In this document: positions 21,297 to 33,014 of the stretch, in pieces
Position numbering within the stretch: the first letter of the stretch is position 1
Layout: each line of letters begins with the position of its first letter
Source of the DNA: Notamacropus eugenii
Lineage: Eukaryota > Chordata > Mammalia > Diprotodontia > Macropodidae
Direction of reading: 5' to 3'
NCBI RefSeq assembly: GCF_028372415.1
Contig: NC_092878.1
Coordinates: 27,076,903 to 27,140,902, forward strand
Length of the DNA: 64,000 bases
Made by a program: the position numbers and the translations under genes
Notes under the pieces: model-generated
Seen by the model: the letters and a program-made list of their open reading frames with translations, nothing else
The model's database searches: none
What the model was told of the DNA's origin: nothing

Positions 21297-21915
21297 GGGC
21301 TTCTGCTGCTCACCACAAGATACAGAAACCCACCACCTGCTAAGTCCCTGTCCCTCCTGTAGACATCTAGTGATTCTCATTTCCACTGAGGTGAGGGACA
21401 GGCAGGATTATAAGTGCCCCTGTGGGGCCTATCTCACCTCAGCCCTTTGTTTGTCTGAGCTGGATCTGCCAGCTTTTCTGCTGTCTCTTTGAGATGGTGC
21501 CATGTTCTTGGGGCCACCCTTACTCCCCAGCCAATCTAACCAGTGCTTCTTGTCTCAAGAGCATTTGTTTTTTAGAAATTTTGCCTTCCCCTTTGTTGTC
21601 TACATGCCTCTGTTTCTTTTCCTGGCTGGAGGCAATTCCCATTCACTTGCTAGAGTTCTCACTGCATAACCTCTCAGGTTCTAGCAAACACAATTAAATC
21701 TTCAGAGGAGGAGCCAGCAGTCTGCATACTTTTCTGAATCCTCATGGGTTCCCTGAGCTGGGGAAAAAAAGACTGGCTGAAGGGGATATCAGCTGGTGGG
21801 CATTTGTGCCCCATGTGCCTAGGAAGCCATTGTAAGGGCTTCTCTTTGGGAAGGTCTGTGGGGGAATCCACTCCTCGGATTTAGAAGACATTAAACTCTA
21901 TGATGCTGTCCCTGG
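21297..21915 (+). other. VPS18: VPS18 3' UTR (approximate)
   Basis: From the TAG stop (21294-21296) to just past the best polyadenylation signal. The sequence is T-rich single-copy DNA without repeats. The exact cleavage site cannot be read from sequence. Confidence 0.5.
21890..21895 (+). terminator. VPS18: Candidate VPS18 polyadenylation signal
   Basis: ATTAAA lies about 595 bases after the stop codon. It is followed at 21897-21930 by a T/G-rich stretch (TGATGCTGTCCCTGGC, TTGGTTACTTTGTG) suited to a downstream element. Another weak AATTAAA at about 21690 is an alternative. Confidence 0.5.
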
Positions 21916-22235
21916 CATTGGTTACTTTGTGACGCAGGGCTGAGCTGTGTCTGAAGCTGAGTGAATCTGGGCTGGTATTCAAGGAGCCTGGGTCTTGAGG
22001 TGTGTGTATGAGGGGCAGGTTTAGGTGGTTCCAGTGTTTGCATCAGGGTCTTCTTTGGGCCCTGCTGCCAGCATAGTTATGGCCATCGGTGAACCTCCCC
22101 AGGAGACCTCTTCTGTAATCTTGTGCCCGGAGGTGGGAGGGATTGGCAAGGAAGCTAAGGTGAGGATCCCTGCTGAACTTTCTCAGTGGATCCATTGTTG
22201 GGTTGGGGAACAAGAGAGTCCATTCCTGCCTTTGG

Positions 22236-22250
22236 CCAGGAGGTGGCACT
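22236..22250 (+). promoter_or_regulatory. CTCF-like motif 1
   Basis: CCAGGAGGTGGCACT matches 14 of 15 positions of the CTCF core CCASYAGRKGGCRSY. The site lies 0.9 kb after the VPS18 stop. Binding is inferred. Confidence 0.45.
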
Positions 22251-22287
22251 ACACTCATAGGATGGCTCGTGGTGTTCTTGCTTGTAG

Positions 22288-22302
22288 CCACCAGGGGACA
22301 CT
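22288..22302 (+). promoter_or_regulatory. CTCF-like motif 2
   Basis: CCACCAGGGGACACT has one mismatch to the same 15-base core and the same orientation, 38 bp after motif 1. It is preceded by TTGTAG, similar to the flank of motif 3 (TCGTAG). Confidence 0.45.
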
Positions 22303-23419
22303 GTTCCCTCAGACAGGCTCTGCGGCCCAGCCTCCCTTCCCCCACACCAGGTGCCCAAACCACTGCTCCTGCTGGACTTAAGTGCCCTCTGGCCACCCTT
22401 GGCTCTCATGGGGACAGGAGGTAGCTGCAACACTTGCTGCCTGATCCTGCCATAGTTCTGGGCTCTGGGTCCCCTGGGGTCAGCCTGCACCTCTGTTCTC
22501 CTGTGGGGGCCTGCCCTTCCTCATCGCGCTCAGGGGCTGAGTCCTTGTAGTCCTGGGGAGACAGCCCAATGACTGGAAGGGCTTCGCCTCCTCCCCTACG
22601 CCGCTCCCCTCCCCAGACCATGAATCAGGATGGCCATAGTCCAGTGACTGGTGGCCTCCATTCTCTGGCCTCACTTTGCCCCAAAGGCTCCTGCTGACCA
22701 CACCCTGGGTGTGGCTCCATTCCAGTCCCCCCTTATCTCCGTTCTGTGCCCCTTGCCCAGGATGGCCCCTGCTTTGCTGGAATCAGAGACTGGGGTGATG
22801 GGCCTTTATCATAGATCCTGACTGGAGCCACAAAATCATCTGGCCAGTTAGGTTCAGACCAGGGTTACCTCGCTGCTCAGAAGAGTTAGGCACTGACAGA
22901 ACTCTAAATCAGACAGCATGGCTGGACACGGGCCTAGTTCGTTGTAATTAGGCTATGTGTATGTACCGTCATGTCTTTACTAAGTCTATGGGGCCTTTAT
23001 GCCAACCTGGAGAACTTGTAATAGCAACTTTTTCCTGGTGGGGACAGCCAGGCTACCTGTTCTTTCCTCTCTCTGGTCCTCAAGCGAATGCTCAGCCTCC
23101 AAGAATTGCTAAGATGGTGTTATCCATCCTAGGTAGCCATTACTACCTGTGAAATAGGTTAGGCTTCTCACTTGCCTCCTATCCTTGGAAATTTAGAAGC
23201 CCAGCCTTGGTTTGGCCTCACTCACATTCTCACGTAAACAAAGGAGCTCAAATGGATATTTACATTTTTTTTTTACCTATTTTTGCCCACCTCCACATCC
23301 CAAAAGGGGCCCAGAGGGCTTGGCTGAGGATTCAGACTTCCCTGGCCCTTCTGCCCTGTCTCCCAAGCTGGCCCATCTGGTTGTAGGCTGCTTCCCCCTT
23401 CCTGGAAAAAAGGCCCCGG
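22303..23419. other. GC-rich intergenic DNA, no gene recognised
   Basis: Repeat-poor sequence. Overlapping open frames occur on both strands around 22025-22700 but have no splice pattern, recognisable domain or conserved look. Confidence 0.5.
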
Positions 23420-23840
23420 GCCTTCCTTGGCTATGACAGAATGGTGTTCCGGTGAGTCAGGGCGACGGGAAACCGCAGCTCTGAGATCCCTGGAAACCAG
23501 GCAGGGTTGGGAATGGAAGGGACAAGGCCCTCGGGGCCCTGGCCAAGAGCCTGTGGGGGGGAGGGGAGGATTTGTGCGGGTGTGGGGAGCAGCTGCTCTC
23601 AGAAGCGCCAAGATCAATGAACTGCCTCTGGAGCAGTCACTGGAAATAGGAGGGGCTGTGGCCATTGGTGCTGGGTTCAGGATAGGGGCGGGAAGGTTGT
23701 AAACAAGGAAACCACCTGGGGGAGGGGGGCAGGAGGCTTCCCTGTCATGGGGGAGCAGGTGCTTCCTGAGCTGACCCACCCTGGAACCTCCCTGTCTGCC
23801 TCGTAGCCACCAGGGGGTGCTCTCCACTGGCTTTTAGAAC
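23420..23840. promoter_or_regulatory. Candidate regulatory block with AP-1, forkhead/ETS and CTCF cores
   Basis: This repeat-free block has dense factor cores: AP-1 TGAGTCA (23453-23459), E-box CAGCTG (about 23590), CCATTGG (about 23662), forkhead GTAAACA (23699-23705) immediately followed by GGAA (23707-23710), and CTCF-like motif 3. Forkhead-ETS pairs are a feature of endothelial enhancers. Function is inferred from motif density only. Confidence 0.35.
23807..23821 (+). promoter_or_regulatory. CTCF-like motif 3
   Basis: CCACCAGGGGGTGCT is the strongest of three same-strand CTCF-like cores between VPS18 and DLL4, again with one mismatch to the 15-base consensus. Confidence 0.55.
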
Positions 23841-24499
23841 TAGGACCTTAACGAGGACTCCTCTGTTGGGGGTACCTTTAGGTAAAGAGATCGCCCTCCT
23901 CCCAGGCTGGCTCATCTGAAACTGCCGGTAGAGGGTGTCTCTGTTCAGCCATACTGCTGCCCACCCTATGGATGCTGTCCCCAGGGAAGGGGAAAACATT
24001 TTTTCTCCCATTGATATTCTCCCTCTACCTAAGGGTCAGCACAGGGTGGCAGTTATTCATGGGAGAGGGAGATTTAGAAAAAAAGATATTGACCCTGGCA
24101 TCTTGCCACTGAATGACACCAAAGAAAGCCCTCAGAAGGGTCAGTGGGTAAGTAGAGCTATGGCCCCATGACTGACAAGGCAGAGGTGAGGTCATGCCTG
24201 AGCCTCATTATTTTTGTTGAAAGGCTTGAGAGCTGGTTCAGACGTTGCCTGTGTCCAGGGCTGCCCTTGACCTTGCACCTTGGTGCTGTGGGAACAAAAA
24301 GTTAGGGGCCCAAAGGGAATTAGCTCCTGGTGCCACAGGGTCGGAGGAGGTGAGAGATGTGGCCAGTACGGAGAAGCACTGGAGAGATGACTCCTCCCGC
24401 CTCCGCCCCTTCCAATTCCCTCCTCCTCATCCCCAGTTTTTGAGATTCTTCGAGACACTTTCACAGGCGGAAATTCCCAGAGGTCAGAGGAGGGAAATG

Positions 24500-24650
24500 G
24501 TTAATTCCTTTTATTCAATGAGTCCCCCCCTGGTTGCCTCCCCCCACTTCCTCCCTCCACTTCCCGCCCCCCCCACTGTGTGAACAGGAAGTGCAGAGGA
24601 AAAGGCTCTGACTACAGCAGCTGGGAGCAGGAGGGAGGGAGTGGGCGGCC
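24500..24650. promoter_or_regulatory. Candidate ETS-rich element
   Basis: ETS cores occur in both directions within 50 bp: ACTTCC at 24546 and at 24559, and a consensus ACAGGAAGTG at 24584-24593. They sit in repeat-free pyrimidine-rich DNA. ETS factors drive DLL4 and other endothelial genes. Assignment to DLL4 is inference. Confidence 0.3.
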
Positions 24651-26215
24651 CTCCAGGCTCCATGCCAACCCCACCCCACATGCTCCCTGGCTACAGGGCT
24701 AGTGACCCTGTGTGGTGGGGCAGAACCACCTGGGTCAATCTCCCAGTGACTGGGTCCCAAGGCCTCTTCTCCCCTCCTGTGGACAAGGAGAGAAACAAGC
24801 CCCTCGTGCGAATAAAGTGGGGTCAGAAATGGGAGCAGAGTTAAGAAGTCTGGGCCCCAGGTTCTGCACATTCTTCCCCTGGGGGAACAGGAAAAGGCCA
24901 GAGAGACACTGGAAGCTTGGTGCTGGGGAAGTCTATGGATTCTGCTCACTGTCTACCCTAGAGGCTACCTCCTCCCCTGCCTTCCCTCTTCGGACCTGGG
25001 GCATCCCTTAGAGCTGGCTCTGGCCCCTCAGCCCCTTGGCCTTGCCAACCCTTTGAAGCTCATTCAGGGCTTCCTGTTTGGGTCTGGTGATGCCAGGGCC
25101 CCTCCCCCACCATTGTTCTGTGGAGATCATGGGTCCATCTGGTGCCCCATAGTGGGGCCCCCTAGCCAATGCCACATGGGAACAGCCCCACAAAAGGACC
25201 CTGATGGCAGCTGTCTTTCCATTGGAGGGGAATGGTGGGCATAGCGTGAGAGAGTGTGCAAAATAAGATTCAGGTACAATGGAAAAGATGGGCAGTGGAA
25301 TATATGTTTACTCAGTGACTGATAGGTATGATGGCCACAAACAGTGCTCAGATGTTTCCTAGGCACTTTTTAAAGATAACAGTGATGTCAGAAAGCTGCC
25401 CTTAGGAGAGGGGCACAGTCCCTCTGCCTGGTTTTCAGGTGGGAAAATTACAGTGGTCAACACACCACCACATTTTAGATGACTCTGACCTTCTGATTTT
25501 ATAAGCACAGACACTGACCTGGGTAGAGAACCCAGGAAGCCTAGCACATGGAGGTTGTCTCTCCTCAGGGAGAGATCAGTACTTGGTCCTGATAAATCTC
25601 CACAGCTGGCATGTTTCCCTTTATCCCCACTGATCTGCTCAGAAGCTACCCTGAGTCTTTTCTCCTTTGGGTCTTTTTTCTTTAATTCTAATTAGAAATT
25701 TTTTTTCTCAAACAAATAACTGCTTTCTCTCCCTCCTACCTCCCTACTGAGAAAGCAAGAGGAAAACAAACTTCTGGGCTTTTTCCAAAGCTCCAAGAAG
25801 TTGGGGGGAGGGGGAAAGTCATGGAATCCTGTGAGAGCTGAGTTAGGAATGGGGGCAGGGAACTGGGCAGGGCTGAGGGTGTCCTCAGCACAGTTAGGAC
25901 TGGCTGCCAGGAGGAGCTGCTCGCTTGTTTTGACTGACCCTAGTGTTTGTCTCCTGGGAACAAGGCTAGGCTGGCACTGCTCAGAATGGGAGGTGGGTGC
26001 TGCCTATGGTTCCCAGGCTGCTGGGACCAAAGGTTTGTTTGTGTTTCTCAGGTACCATATATTTCTACGGATTCTCCCTCCTGCGTAGCTCTCACAGCCT
26101 TGCCCAGATCCTCTGTGACTTCTAATAGCCTTCCCCATTCAGGAATTGAGAAACTCATTCTGTGGAACTGACCCCATTCTCCTAATCTCTCTCCCTTCCT
26201 TTGGACTTGAACTTA
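24651..26215. other. Intergenic DNA, mostly unique
   Basis: No gene is seen. One small antisense L1-terminus-like piece lies at about 25670-25760 ('ATTAGAAATTTTTTTTCTC', 'ACTGAGAAAGCAAG'). Other open frames are unsupported. Confidence 0.45.
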
Positions 26216-26219
26216 GAAC

Positions 26220-26470
26220 CATCATAGACCTCAGACTGTTAGAGCTGAATGAGTTGCCTCACTGCTGTAGGCCTCAGTTTCCTCATTGGATTCCTTGATC
26301 TCTAAGGTCCAATCCTCTCATTTTATAGATGAGGAAACTGAGGCCCATAGAGTTGAAGCAAAATTGCCTGAGATCAGTAATGTCTTCTACCTCTAAATCC
26401 AAGGCTCTTTACACTAGTGCTAAGAACCCAGGCATCCTGACTCTCAGTTCAGAGCTCTTTCCATAGTGGC
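26220..26470 (+). repeat. MIR-type SINE fragments
   Basis: 'GGCCTCAGTTTCCTCATTGG' is followed by a second core 'CTCATTTTATAGATGAGG', 'AAACTGAGGCCCATAGAG' and 'AAATCCAAGGCTCTTTAC'. There are probably two overlapping or adjacent MIR-like fragments. Confidence 0.6.
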
Positions 26471-26864
26471 ATGCAATGCCTTTTGCTCCTTCCCTTCATC
26501 TAAGAAGATGAGTTGGAGATCAGAAAGGCACAGCAGAGGCCTGGGAGCTGCCTCTGGCAGTAGTATCAAAGCAACCTCTTCTGAAGTAACCCAGAGACTT
26601 ATCCCTATGGGTGAAATCCTACTGACAGAGCCCCCTGTGACCATCTCTCTGTCTTCACGTCTGTCTCTCCCTATCCCTTTCCCTCTCCAACAGTACCTTT
26701 AGCACATATTGAAGGAGAATCAGTGAAGTTAGGTGAGCTTTGCTCCCTCAAAAGAACTAGAGACTGGTATGATTCACATGATGAATGTGAATCTGAAATG
26801 AGTGAGAGTAGAACCTTAAGGGTAAGCCTCACCCCACTGGAGTATACAGTTTTCTTAACTTAGC

Positions 26865-27000
26865 ATATCAGAGTTGGAAGGAACCTTAGAAATCCTTTGG
26901 ATCTGCTGGCTCATCTTATAGATGAGGATACCAAGCTCCAAAGAGGTTAAGTGACTTACCCAAGGTCACACAGCTAATCAGTGGCAGTTCCACTACCCCC
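26865..27000 (+). repeat. MIR-type SINE fragment
   Basis: The order is 'AGAGTTGGAAGGAACCTTAG', 'CTTATAGATGAGGATACC', 'AAGTGACTTACCCAAGG' and 'TCACACAGCTAATCAGTGG'. Confidence 0.7.
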
Positions 27001-28165
27001 CACAGTGATAAGCAGAAATACTAGGGAAGCCTGAAACCCTGAAACAACCGCACCATGAGCATTAGGGAACGTTTGTGATCTCCAAAATTAAATAAGAGCC
27101 GGACGAAGGAGTATTAGGGATCCCTGTTCTATTAGTGGGAGGAAGTAAGCACTTCAGCTCAATGGGATGGGGGCCACATCAAGATATCTCCCGGAGTCCT
27201 GGTTCGAGGATGGCTCCTTAGCCAGCTGGCCCCTACCCACCAAGAGCTTGCATAATACCCAGGCTGGCACTCTCTGGGGAGTCACAGGAAGTCCCCCAGT
27301 CTCCCCTCCATCCCTGACCCCTCCAGCAGGCACCAGGCCAGTATTCCAGGAAGTGAAGCATACCTCTCTGCCTCCCAGTTGGAGCCCTGAAGCCTCCTTA
27401 CCTGTTCCTGGCTACTTCACTTTCACACCTGGACCTGGGGCTTCCTAGATTTCCCACCTCAAAGCCTTTCCCATTCATTCGCTTTGGACTCAGACAGGCT
27501 GGAACCCTGCCTAGGGCAGTACTCAGTGTGGGCTGGAGCAGGCCCTGGCTCACAGTCACATGCTGGAAAGAGTACCCCAGGGCCTGACCCTCTGAGGGGT
27601 GAGACTATAATGACTTTATAGGAGGTCCCTCATCCGGGCACATTCTTCGTTTCTCAGCTTGTCCCCCAGGAGCCGGAAGGCTTCCAGATTTAGCTTGCTG
27701 AACCCCACATCAGAAAACCCCCCGAACCTAGGCAGGACCAGGAATGACAGGCCTTTCCATATCCTCTGGCTTTAGTGTTGTTTCATACTCATATTTTGCA
27801 ATCCATACTTTACATTTCATCCTCAATTATTTTACACTCTGGCATTTGGTTTCACAACCCAATAATTCCCTTTGGTGTACAAATGGAATTTTTGCTTGGA
27901 TTTCTTAATGGTTTCTTGGGTTTTTCAGTAATCAATCTAAATTTGTCCTCTGGCATCCCCCATTTCTGCCCTTAGTGGCCTCTTTCTGGTACTCTGATGT
28001 CTGGTAGCCATATATCCTGCCTAGAAAATCCCCAGCATCCTATAGTCCCACCCCCCACCGATGCCGCTATGTAGGGGGAGAGAACGGCTGTTTTAACTGG
28101 GGAAGGGCCCGGGTCCTACACTGGATCTCAGAAGGGAGTTTTCTTTGTGGACCTTCCCAACTTGG
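27001..28165. other. Intergenic DNA, no gene; scattered ETS cores
   Basis: Single-copy-looking DNA. AGGAAGT occurs three times within about 230 bp (near 27131, 27289 and 27347), which may be chance or a weak ETS cluster. No coding evidence. Confidence 0.4.
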
Positions 28166-28169
28166 GCTG

Positions 28170-28320
28170 TGGAGAGGCCATGTGGTCTAGTGGTTAGAGT
28201 TGGGATTCATAGGTTCTGTCCCCAGGTTGACCTTTGACTCACCCTGGGGGCCTGGGCAAGTCCCTTAAGTACCACAAGGACTCAGTTTCCCCACTTTCTC
28301 CATTACTGTTAAGCCTGAAT
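28170..28320 (+). repeat. SINE fragment (MIR/tRNA-type)
   Basis: 'CATGTGGTCTAGTGGTTAG' (tRNA-like A-box region) is followed by 'GGGCCTGGGCAAGTCCC' and 'ACTCAGTTTCCCCAC'. It is weakly preserved. Confidence 0.5.
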
Positions 28321-29127
28321 TGGCTACCGTAACCTATTCGAGATGCCACCCAAGAAAGGGTTTGATGTCCCACCTGCCTCAGAGTGGCAAGGCAGTGGTG
28401 AGATGGGATTCTCTCCTTGTAGGAAGAGAGAAGACCTGTCTTCTACCCGCCTTATCAAATCAGATTGTTCCTCTCTTGCCCATTCCGTACTTCCCTGTCG
28501 CAGACCTCTTTCAGTCCACTCTGCTTTGAAGAACAGGGCTGAGGGCGGTCCCTGTGCTTAGGTCCCAGTCTCCATGACGACCCCAGCCCCTCCTCTCCTT
28601 CCTTCCTTCCCTCCCTCTCTTGGAGGGAGCTTTCTGTTTACTGTAAACATCTGCCCCAGATCAACCCTAGCTGTTCTGGTCTGGACCCTCAACCTTGTGC
28701 CCCCTGGACTCTCCTGGTTAGGGCCAGCAGTCTTATGCCTTCACCCAAGTACAGGTTCCTGGACTTTGTTCTGTGACCTTCAAGCCTGGGAAGGGGAGCA
28801 GGCAGGTGCTAGTGACTAGAAAAAAGCTACAAGGCAGCTGGCGATTGGAGAGGCTGGCAAAACACTCCACCTGGGTTCTAGTTCTGTCTCTACTTTACCC
28901 CCTGTGAAAGGAAAAGCTTGCATAGATGATCTCTAAGGTTCCTTCTGGTTCTAACATTCCATGAATTCTGGGATTGGAATCTGGAACTACAAACTATTGG
29001 AATATCATCAGTATCTCTGCTTCCTATCTCAGATTTGTTAAAAGACTTTAGTTTCTGGCCTCAGTTTATCTGTCTGTGAAATGGTAATAGCGAAGAGTGC
29101 CACCACTTGCTACCCCCACCCTAACAT

Positions 29128-29128
<1 letters not shown>

Positions 29129-29171
<43 letters not shown>

Positions 29172-29183
29172 ACACACACACAC
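29129..29183. repeat. (CT)n(CA)n microsatellite
   Basis: About 40 bases of CT repeats with a short TTT interruption, switching to CA repeats. Confidence 0.9.
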
Positions 29184-29489
29184 GCCCCAGAAGCTGGACA
29201 AAACTATTGAACAGGGGAAGGGCCAACTCAGAAGGTCAGAGAGATTCTTATCTTATCCTGGATTAGCTGGGAACGACTGAAATAAGCCAGACCTCAGACC
29301 AGGCAGAGGCCTGTGTGCGCTAAAGCACACAGACATCCCCAGACCAGGGGAATGGTCTTCTCAGAGCCAATAGGAGCCTGGGTACAGATCGCTGGATACT
29401 GGCCACTCTTCACCAGAGCCACCTCCCTGACCTAGTCTCCCTTCCTTCCCTCAGCTCCCACCTGCATTCTGCCTTAGAAATTTTGTGGT

Positions 29490-29625
29490 GCTGCTACCTC
29501 TGTAAAACCCTGACAACAGCCCTATAAGCCAGACAGAGCAGGTACCGTTATCTCCATTTTGCAGATGAGGAAACTGAGACTCAGTGGGTTAAATCATTTC
29601 TTCCTATTAGTTGCAGACTCCAGAT
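29490..29625 (+). repeat. MIR-type SINE fragment
   Basis: 'CCATTTTGCAGATGAGGAAA', 'CTGAGACTCAGTGGG' and 'TTAAATCATTTCTTCC' mark a MIR core. Confidence 0.6.
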
Positions 29626-29639
29626 TGTTCTTTTCCTGC

Positions 29640-31205
29640 TACATCCTGTTGGTGAGATTGGCTCTGGAGGTGTGCCTGTAACTCTGATCCCCCCAACCCA
29701 TTTTAACAGCCCTATGTCAGAGTCAGAGTAACCCTGAAACCTCAAAAGAAGGGGGATAAAGTGTGTATGTGGTTACTCTTGGGGGGATTTCTCTTTCTGT
29801 AACAGTAGGCAAGCCCTATCATAGATTTCCATCTAAGGACTCTGTCCTAGGCCTGGGGCAGGGGACATCATTCCTGACCTTTGGCCTTGAGGATATTCTT
29901 TGAAGACATTCATCATTCCCAGATGAAAACTCCAAAGATTCCATCGTTCCCTGAGATCCTCCCCTTTGTGCTAGGTTCATTTTGGGGACGTGACAGAGAA
30001 GGGAAGCTGGAGGTTTGAGGCCCCAACTCACTCCCCTGACCTCTGCTTTCCAGAAAACAGTAGTCGCCTGAGGGGGCCATTCCTCCTCACGAAGGATTCC
30101 CCCTCTCTTCCAGGGTGTCTTTCTGCATGAGGAAGCAAAGGAACCATTCTTCCCCCAATAACTGAAATCAGTTCCTATTAGCTGTATTGGAAATCCCCCA
30201 CTTCTTACCTTGGCTGCCTGAGGAAACAGCCTCCCGGCACTGTGGCTCCTGTACCGCCAGGGACTTTTCTCCTTGGGGTGATACAGTTTTTGAAGCCAGG
30301 CTGCTGAGAAAGCTTCCTAGGACATCAGCCTTTGCCCCTTCCTTCAACTGGAGGATAGGCATGGAGGGTGGAGAAGGAAGGTATCTGAAAGGTATCGATC
30401 ATTCAGAAGGTTCTCTTCAAGCCTTCCTACCCAAGATCACATTCAGGGACAGAGAAGAATATTCCATCTAACAGACATGGTCAGTGTGTTGGTTTGTTGT
30501 ACTTGACTGCGTTCATCTGTTACAAGGGAAGCCTTTTAAGGGGGGAGATTTGAGGGTGGGGAGCATGTTAATAGAGGCCCCCAGATTTAAAAGAGAGCAT
30601 CAGTAAAACATTTGCAGATATGCAAAACAAGACGACAAATCCAACCAAGGGTACAAACTGGGCAGTTTTACTACTATTATATATACTTCTTAAAGATACA
30701 TGGGTAGGGATTAGACTTGTAATTTCTCTGGTACTGGGAACTCTGTACCAATGGGGCCAGGTGGCTTCTCCGTACCTTATGGTCTGAGAGATGTCTAGAT
30801 CGCTGGGAGGTTAAATGGACCCAGGGTAACACAGACAATGTGCAGATCTTTCCCTACACCAAAGCTGTTCATCTTTAAATATACACTTTTTAAATGAACG
30901 AATTGTATGTAGTAAGTTCATGGCCCCATACAAACTTTTTTGTAAACTGAAATGTTCATCTTAGTTAATGACTAAGTTCATAATAATGATGCTGGAGATG
31001 GTAGCAACAAATACTTAATACTCGAATCAAATGCGGACATCCTCCAACCCTCCCTAGTACCTGACTGTAGTGGCAGGGTTCAGAGAGGGCTTGGTTTTTA
31101 GGGCTGGGAAACTGGTGGGGAAGGGAAGAGGGAAAGCAAGCATGATTCAGCATTGAGGAGAAGCTGGGGTTTGGGGAAGTATTTCTAGTGTAGAGGATCC
31201 TGAGA
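29640..31205. other. Intergenic DNA, nothing recognised
   Basis: No repeats or genes identified. The relative lack of recognisable transposons across 28.3-31.2 kb is notable next to the dense repeats on both sides. Confidence 0.4.
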
Positions 31206-31209
31206 CGGT

Positions 31210-31375
31210 GATAACTCACACTTTGATAATTTCTTAAGGTTTACAATCACATTTCCCCAGTCACACTTTCCTGCACTACCTGCATTGTGGATAGTCAAGT
31301 ATCATTATCCCCATTTTACAGAGGAGGAAAATATGACTTTAGCAAACTGTCACCTGCACAGGATTGAGTAGCTGA
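31210..31375 (+). repeat. MIR-type SINE fragment
   Basis: 'CACTTTGATAATTTCTTAAGG' in spaced form, then 'TCATTATCCCCATTTTACAG' and AGGAGGAAAA. A diverged MIR. Confidence 0.55.
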
Positions 31376-31904
31376 GTGTCCAGGTGACCATTCTTGGCTT
31401 ACTCCAAGGCTCTAGGGCTGGGCTGGAACCAGCACCTCCATGGATTCATCCTCTTTCTATCCTATCGCTCAGCAGCAGGGTCAGGAGAGTATGTGACAGT
31501 AGAAAGGCCCTGGGTCAGGACATTGTGCTTGTGACTCTGGTTGTTACTATTGTTACGGTTATTTCCAGTCTAGGGTTCATAGATCACCCCAAGAGACACA
31601 CCCAGCCCTTCCCTGGCACCAAGGTGCCCCAGTTTAGAAAGTGAAACTATTCCAGGGAGGAATGTATGAGAGTGACTCTGTGTGTGTGCTTTGATGTGAG
31701 TATATTTGTGAATAAATGTTTAAAGTGAATTAAAGGGAACCAAATGCCCAGCTTTTGTCAGCCCTTTTTTTCTCTATTAGGAAGGATTGGGATGATCCCA
31801 GTTGGAGCTGAGGTCCCTTGTCTTCCAGACATTCATTCTACAGCCACAACTACTCCTTTTGCTGTTCCTGCTGCTGCTGCTGCTATTACTCTGGTTAGAG
31901 AAGA

Positions 31905-32120
31905 AAGTGGCAGAACACAGTGCCTGGAGTCAAGAAGGCTCATCTTTCTGAGTTCAAATTCACCTTTATACACTGGGTAAGTGATTTAACCCTGTTTGCC
32001 TCAGTTTTCTCATCTGTAAAATGAGCTGGAGAAGGGCATGGCAGACCACTCCAGTGTCTTTGCCAAGAAAACCTCAAATGGGGTCACGAAGAGTCAGACA
32101 CAACTGGAAAGACAGAACAA
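31905..32120 (+). repeat. MAR1-type marsupial SINE
   Basis: 'GTGCCTGGAGTCAAGAAGG', 'CCTGTTTGCCTCAGTTTTC', 'CCACTCCAGTGTCTTTGCC', 'AAGAAAACCTCAAATGGGG' and 'CGAAGAGTCAGACACAACTG' in order. A second SINE follows head-to-tail at about 32125-32290 ('GACCTTGGGCAAGTCACTGG'). Confidence 0.85.
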
Positions 32121-32290
32121 CCACGAAGAGTCTAAAGGGCACAATATTTGGAGTCAGAAGAGCTGGATTCAAATCTTACCTCTACTGTGTGTGACCTTGG
32201 GCAAGTCACTGGACTTCAGTTTCCCCAACTGATAGGTGAAGAGGTTGTAGTGGATAACCTTAGATGCACCTTTCATCTCTAAATCTAAAA

Positions 32291-33010
32291 TTCTTCTTAT
32301 GGGGGTGCGGGTAAATATTTAACAACCAGCTTTCCTCTCCCCCTTCCAGATTATGCTGGACACACTTTTAAGTCTACCTTGCATTATTAACATTTTATCC
32401 TTCCCTTTCTGAAAGTCTAGAAAATCAATAAAACAATAAATCAAGCCCTGATTTGTAATGTTTGATTATTTTTGAGGTGCACACATTCACACTGAAAATT
32501 TACCAGTTAGCTCTCTTGGCTAGAACCCCTAATTCTACCCCCTCCTGATGCTATTCCTGCTATAATTCCTGCCACTGCTCTACTTTGGGCATTGCAATGA
32601 CTGTTCTCCTTTGCCTCTTGGATCTTTGCATACTTAGATCTCTTCATGGGGGTGGCACTATCACAATGGGTGGATCATAGACTTTCCATAGCTTCTAATC
32701 CTGGGCAGCTCTTGTCCAATTCCTATCACAGATGCTCTATGTAGGCTCCACCCCCGAGATCTTTTTATTGCATGGGGACCCAAAAAAGCACCCAGGCTGT
32801 CTATCAGCTATTCCTTCTTCTGGATCTATAACCAGCCCACCTCTTTCCTGGCTGGGCATTTCTTTGAAAATGTTTCATGTGACTTCTCATTGGTCATACA
32901 CTGCAGTTGGCTCACACCTGCCATGCATGATTCTACATTGGTTTGACTACATGGGCTCGAGGGCCCCTTTCAAATCTGAGGTTTGGTGATTCTGTCAGGG
33001 GAGTAATCCT
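32291..33010. other. Intergenic DNA, unclassified
   Basis: The block at 32640-32940 reads smoothly but matches no family or gene I recognise. The 85-codon frame at 32732-32989 has no domain. It may be an unnamed marsupial repeat. Confidence 0.35.
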
Positions 33011-33014
33011 AGTA

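Noticed and set aside
22025-24949. Possible small gene between VPS18 and DLL4 from clustered frames of 90-184 codons
   Set aside because: Frames overlap on both strands, none has a domain, and the known VPS18-DLL4 neighbourhood has no coding gene here. A noncoding transcript cannot be excluded.
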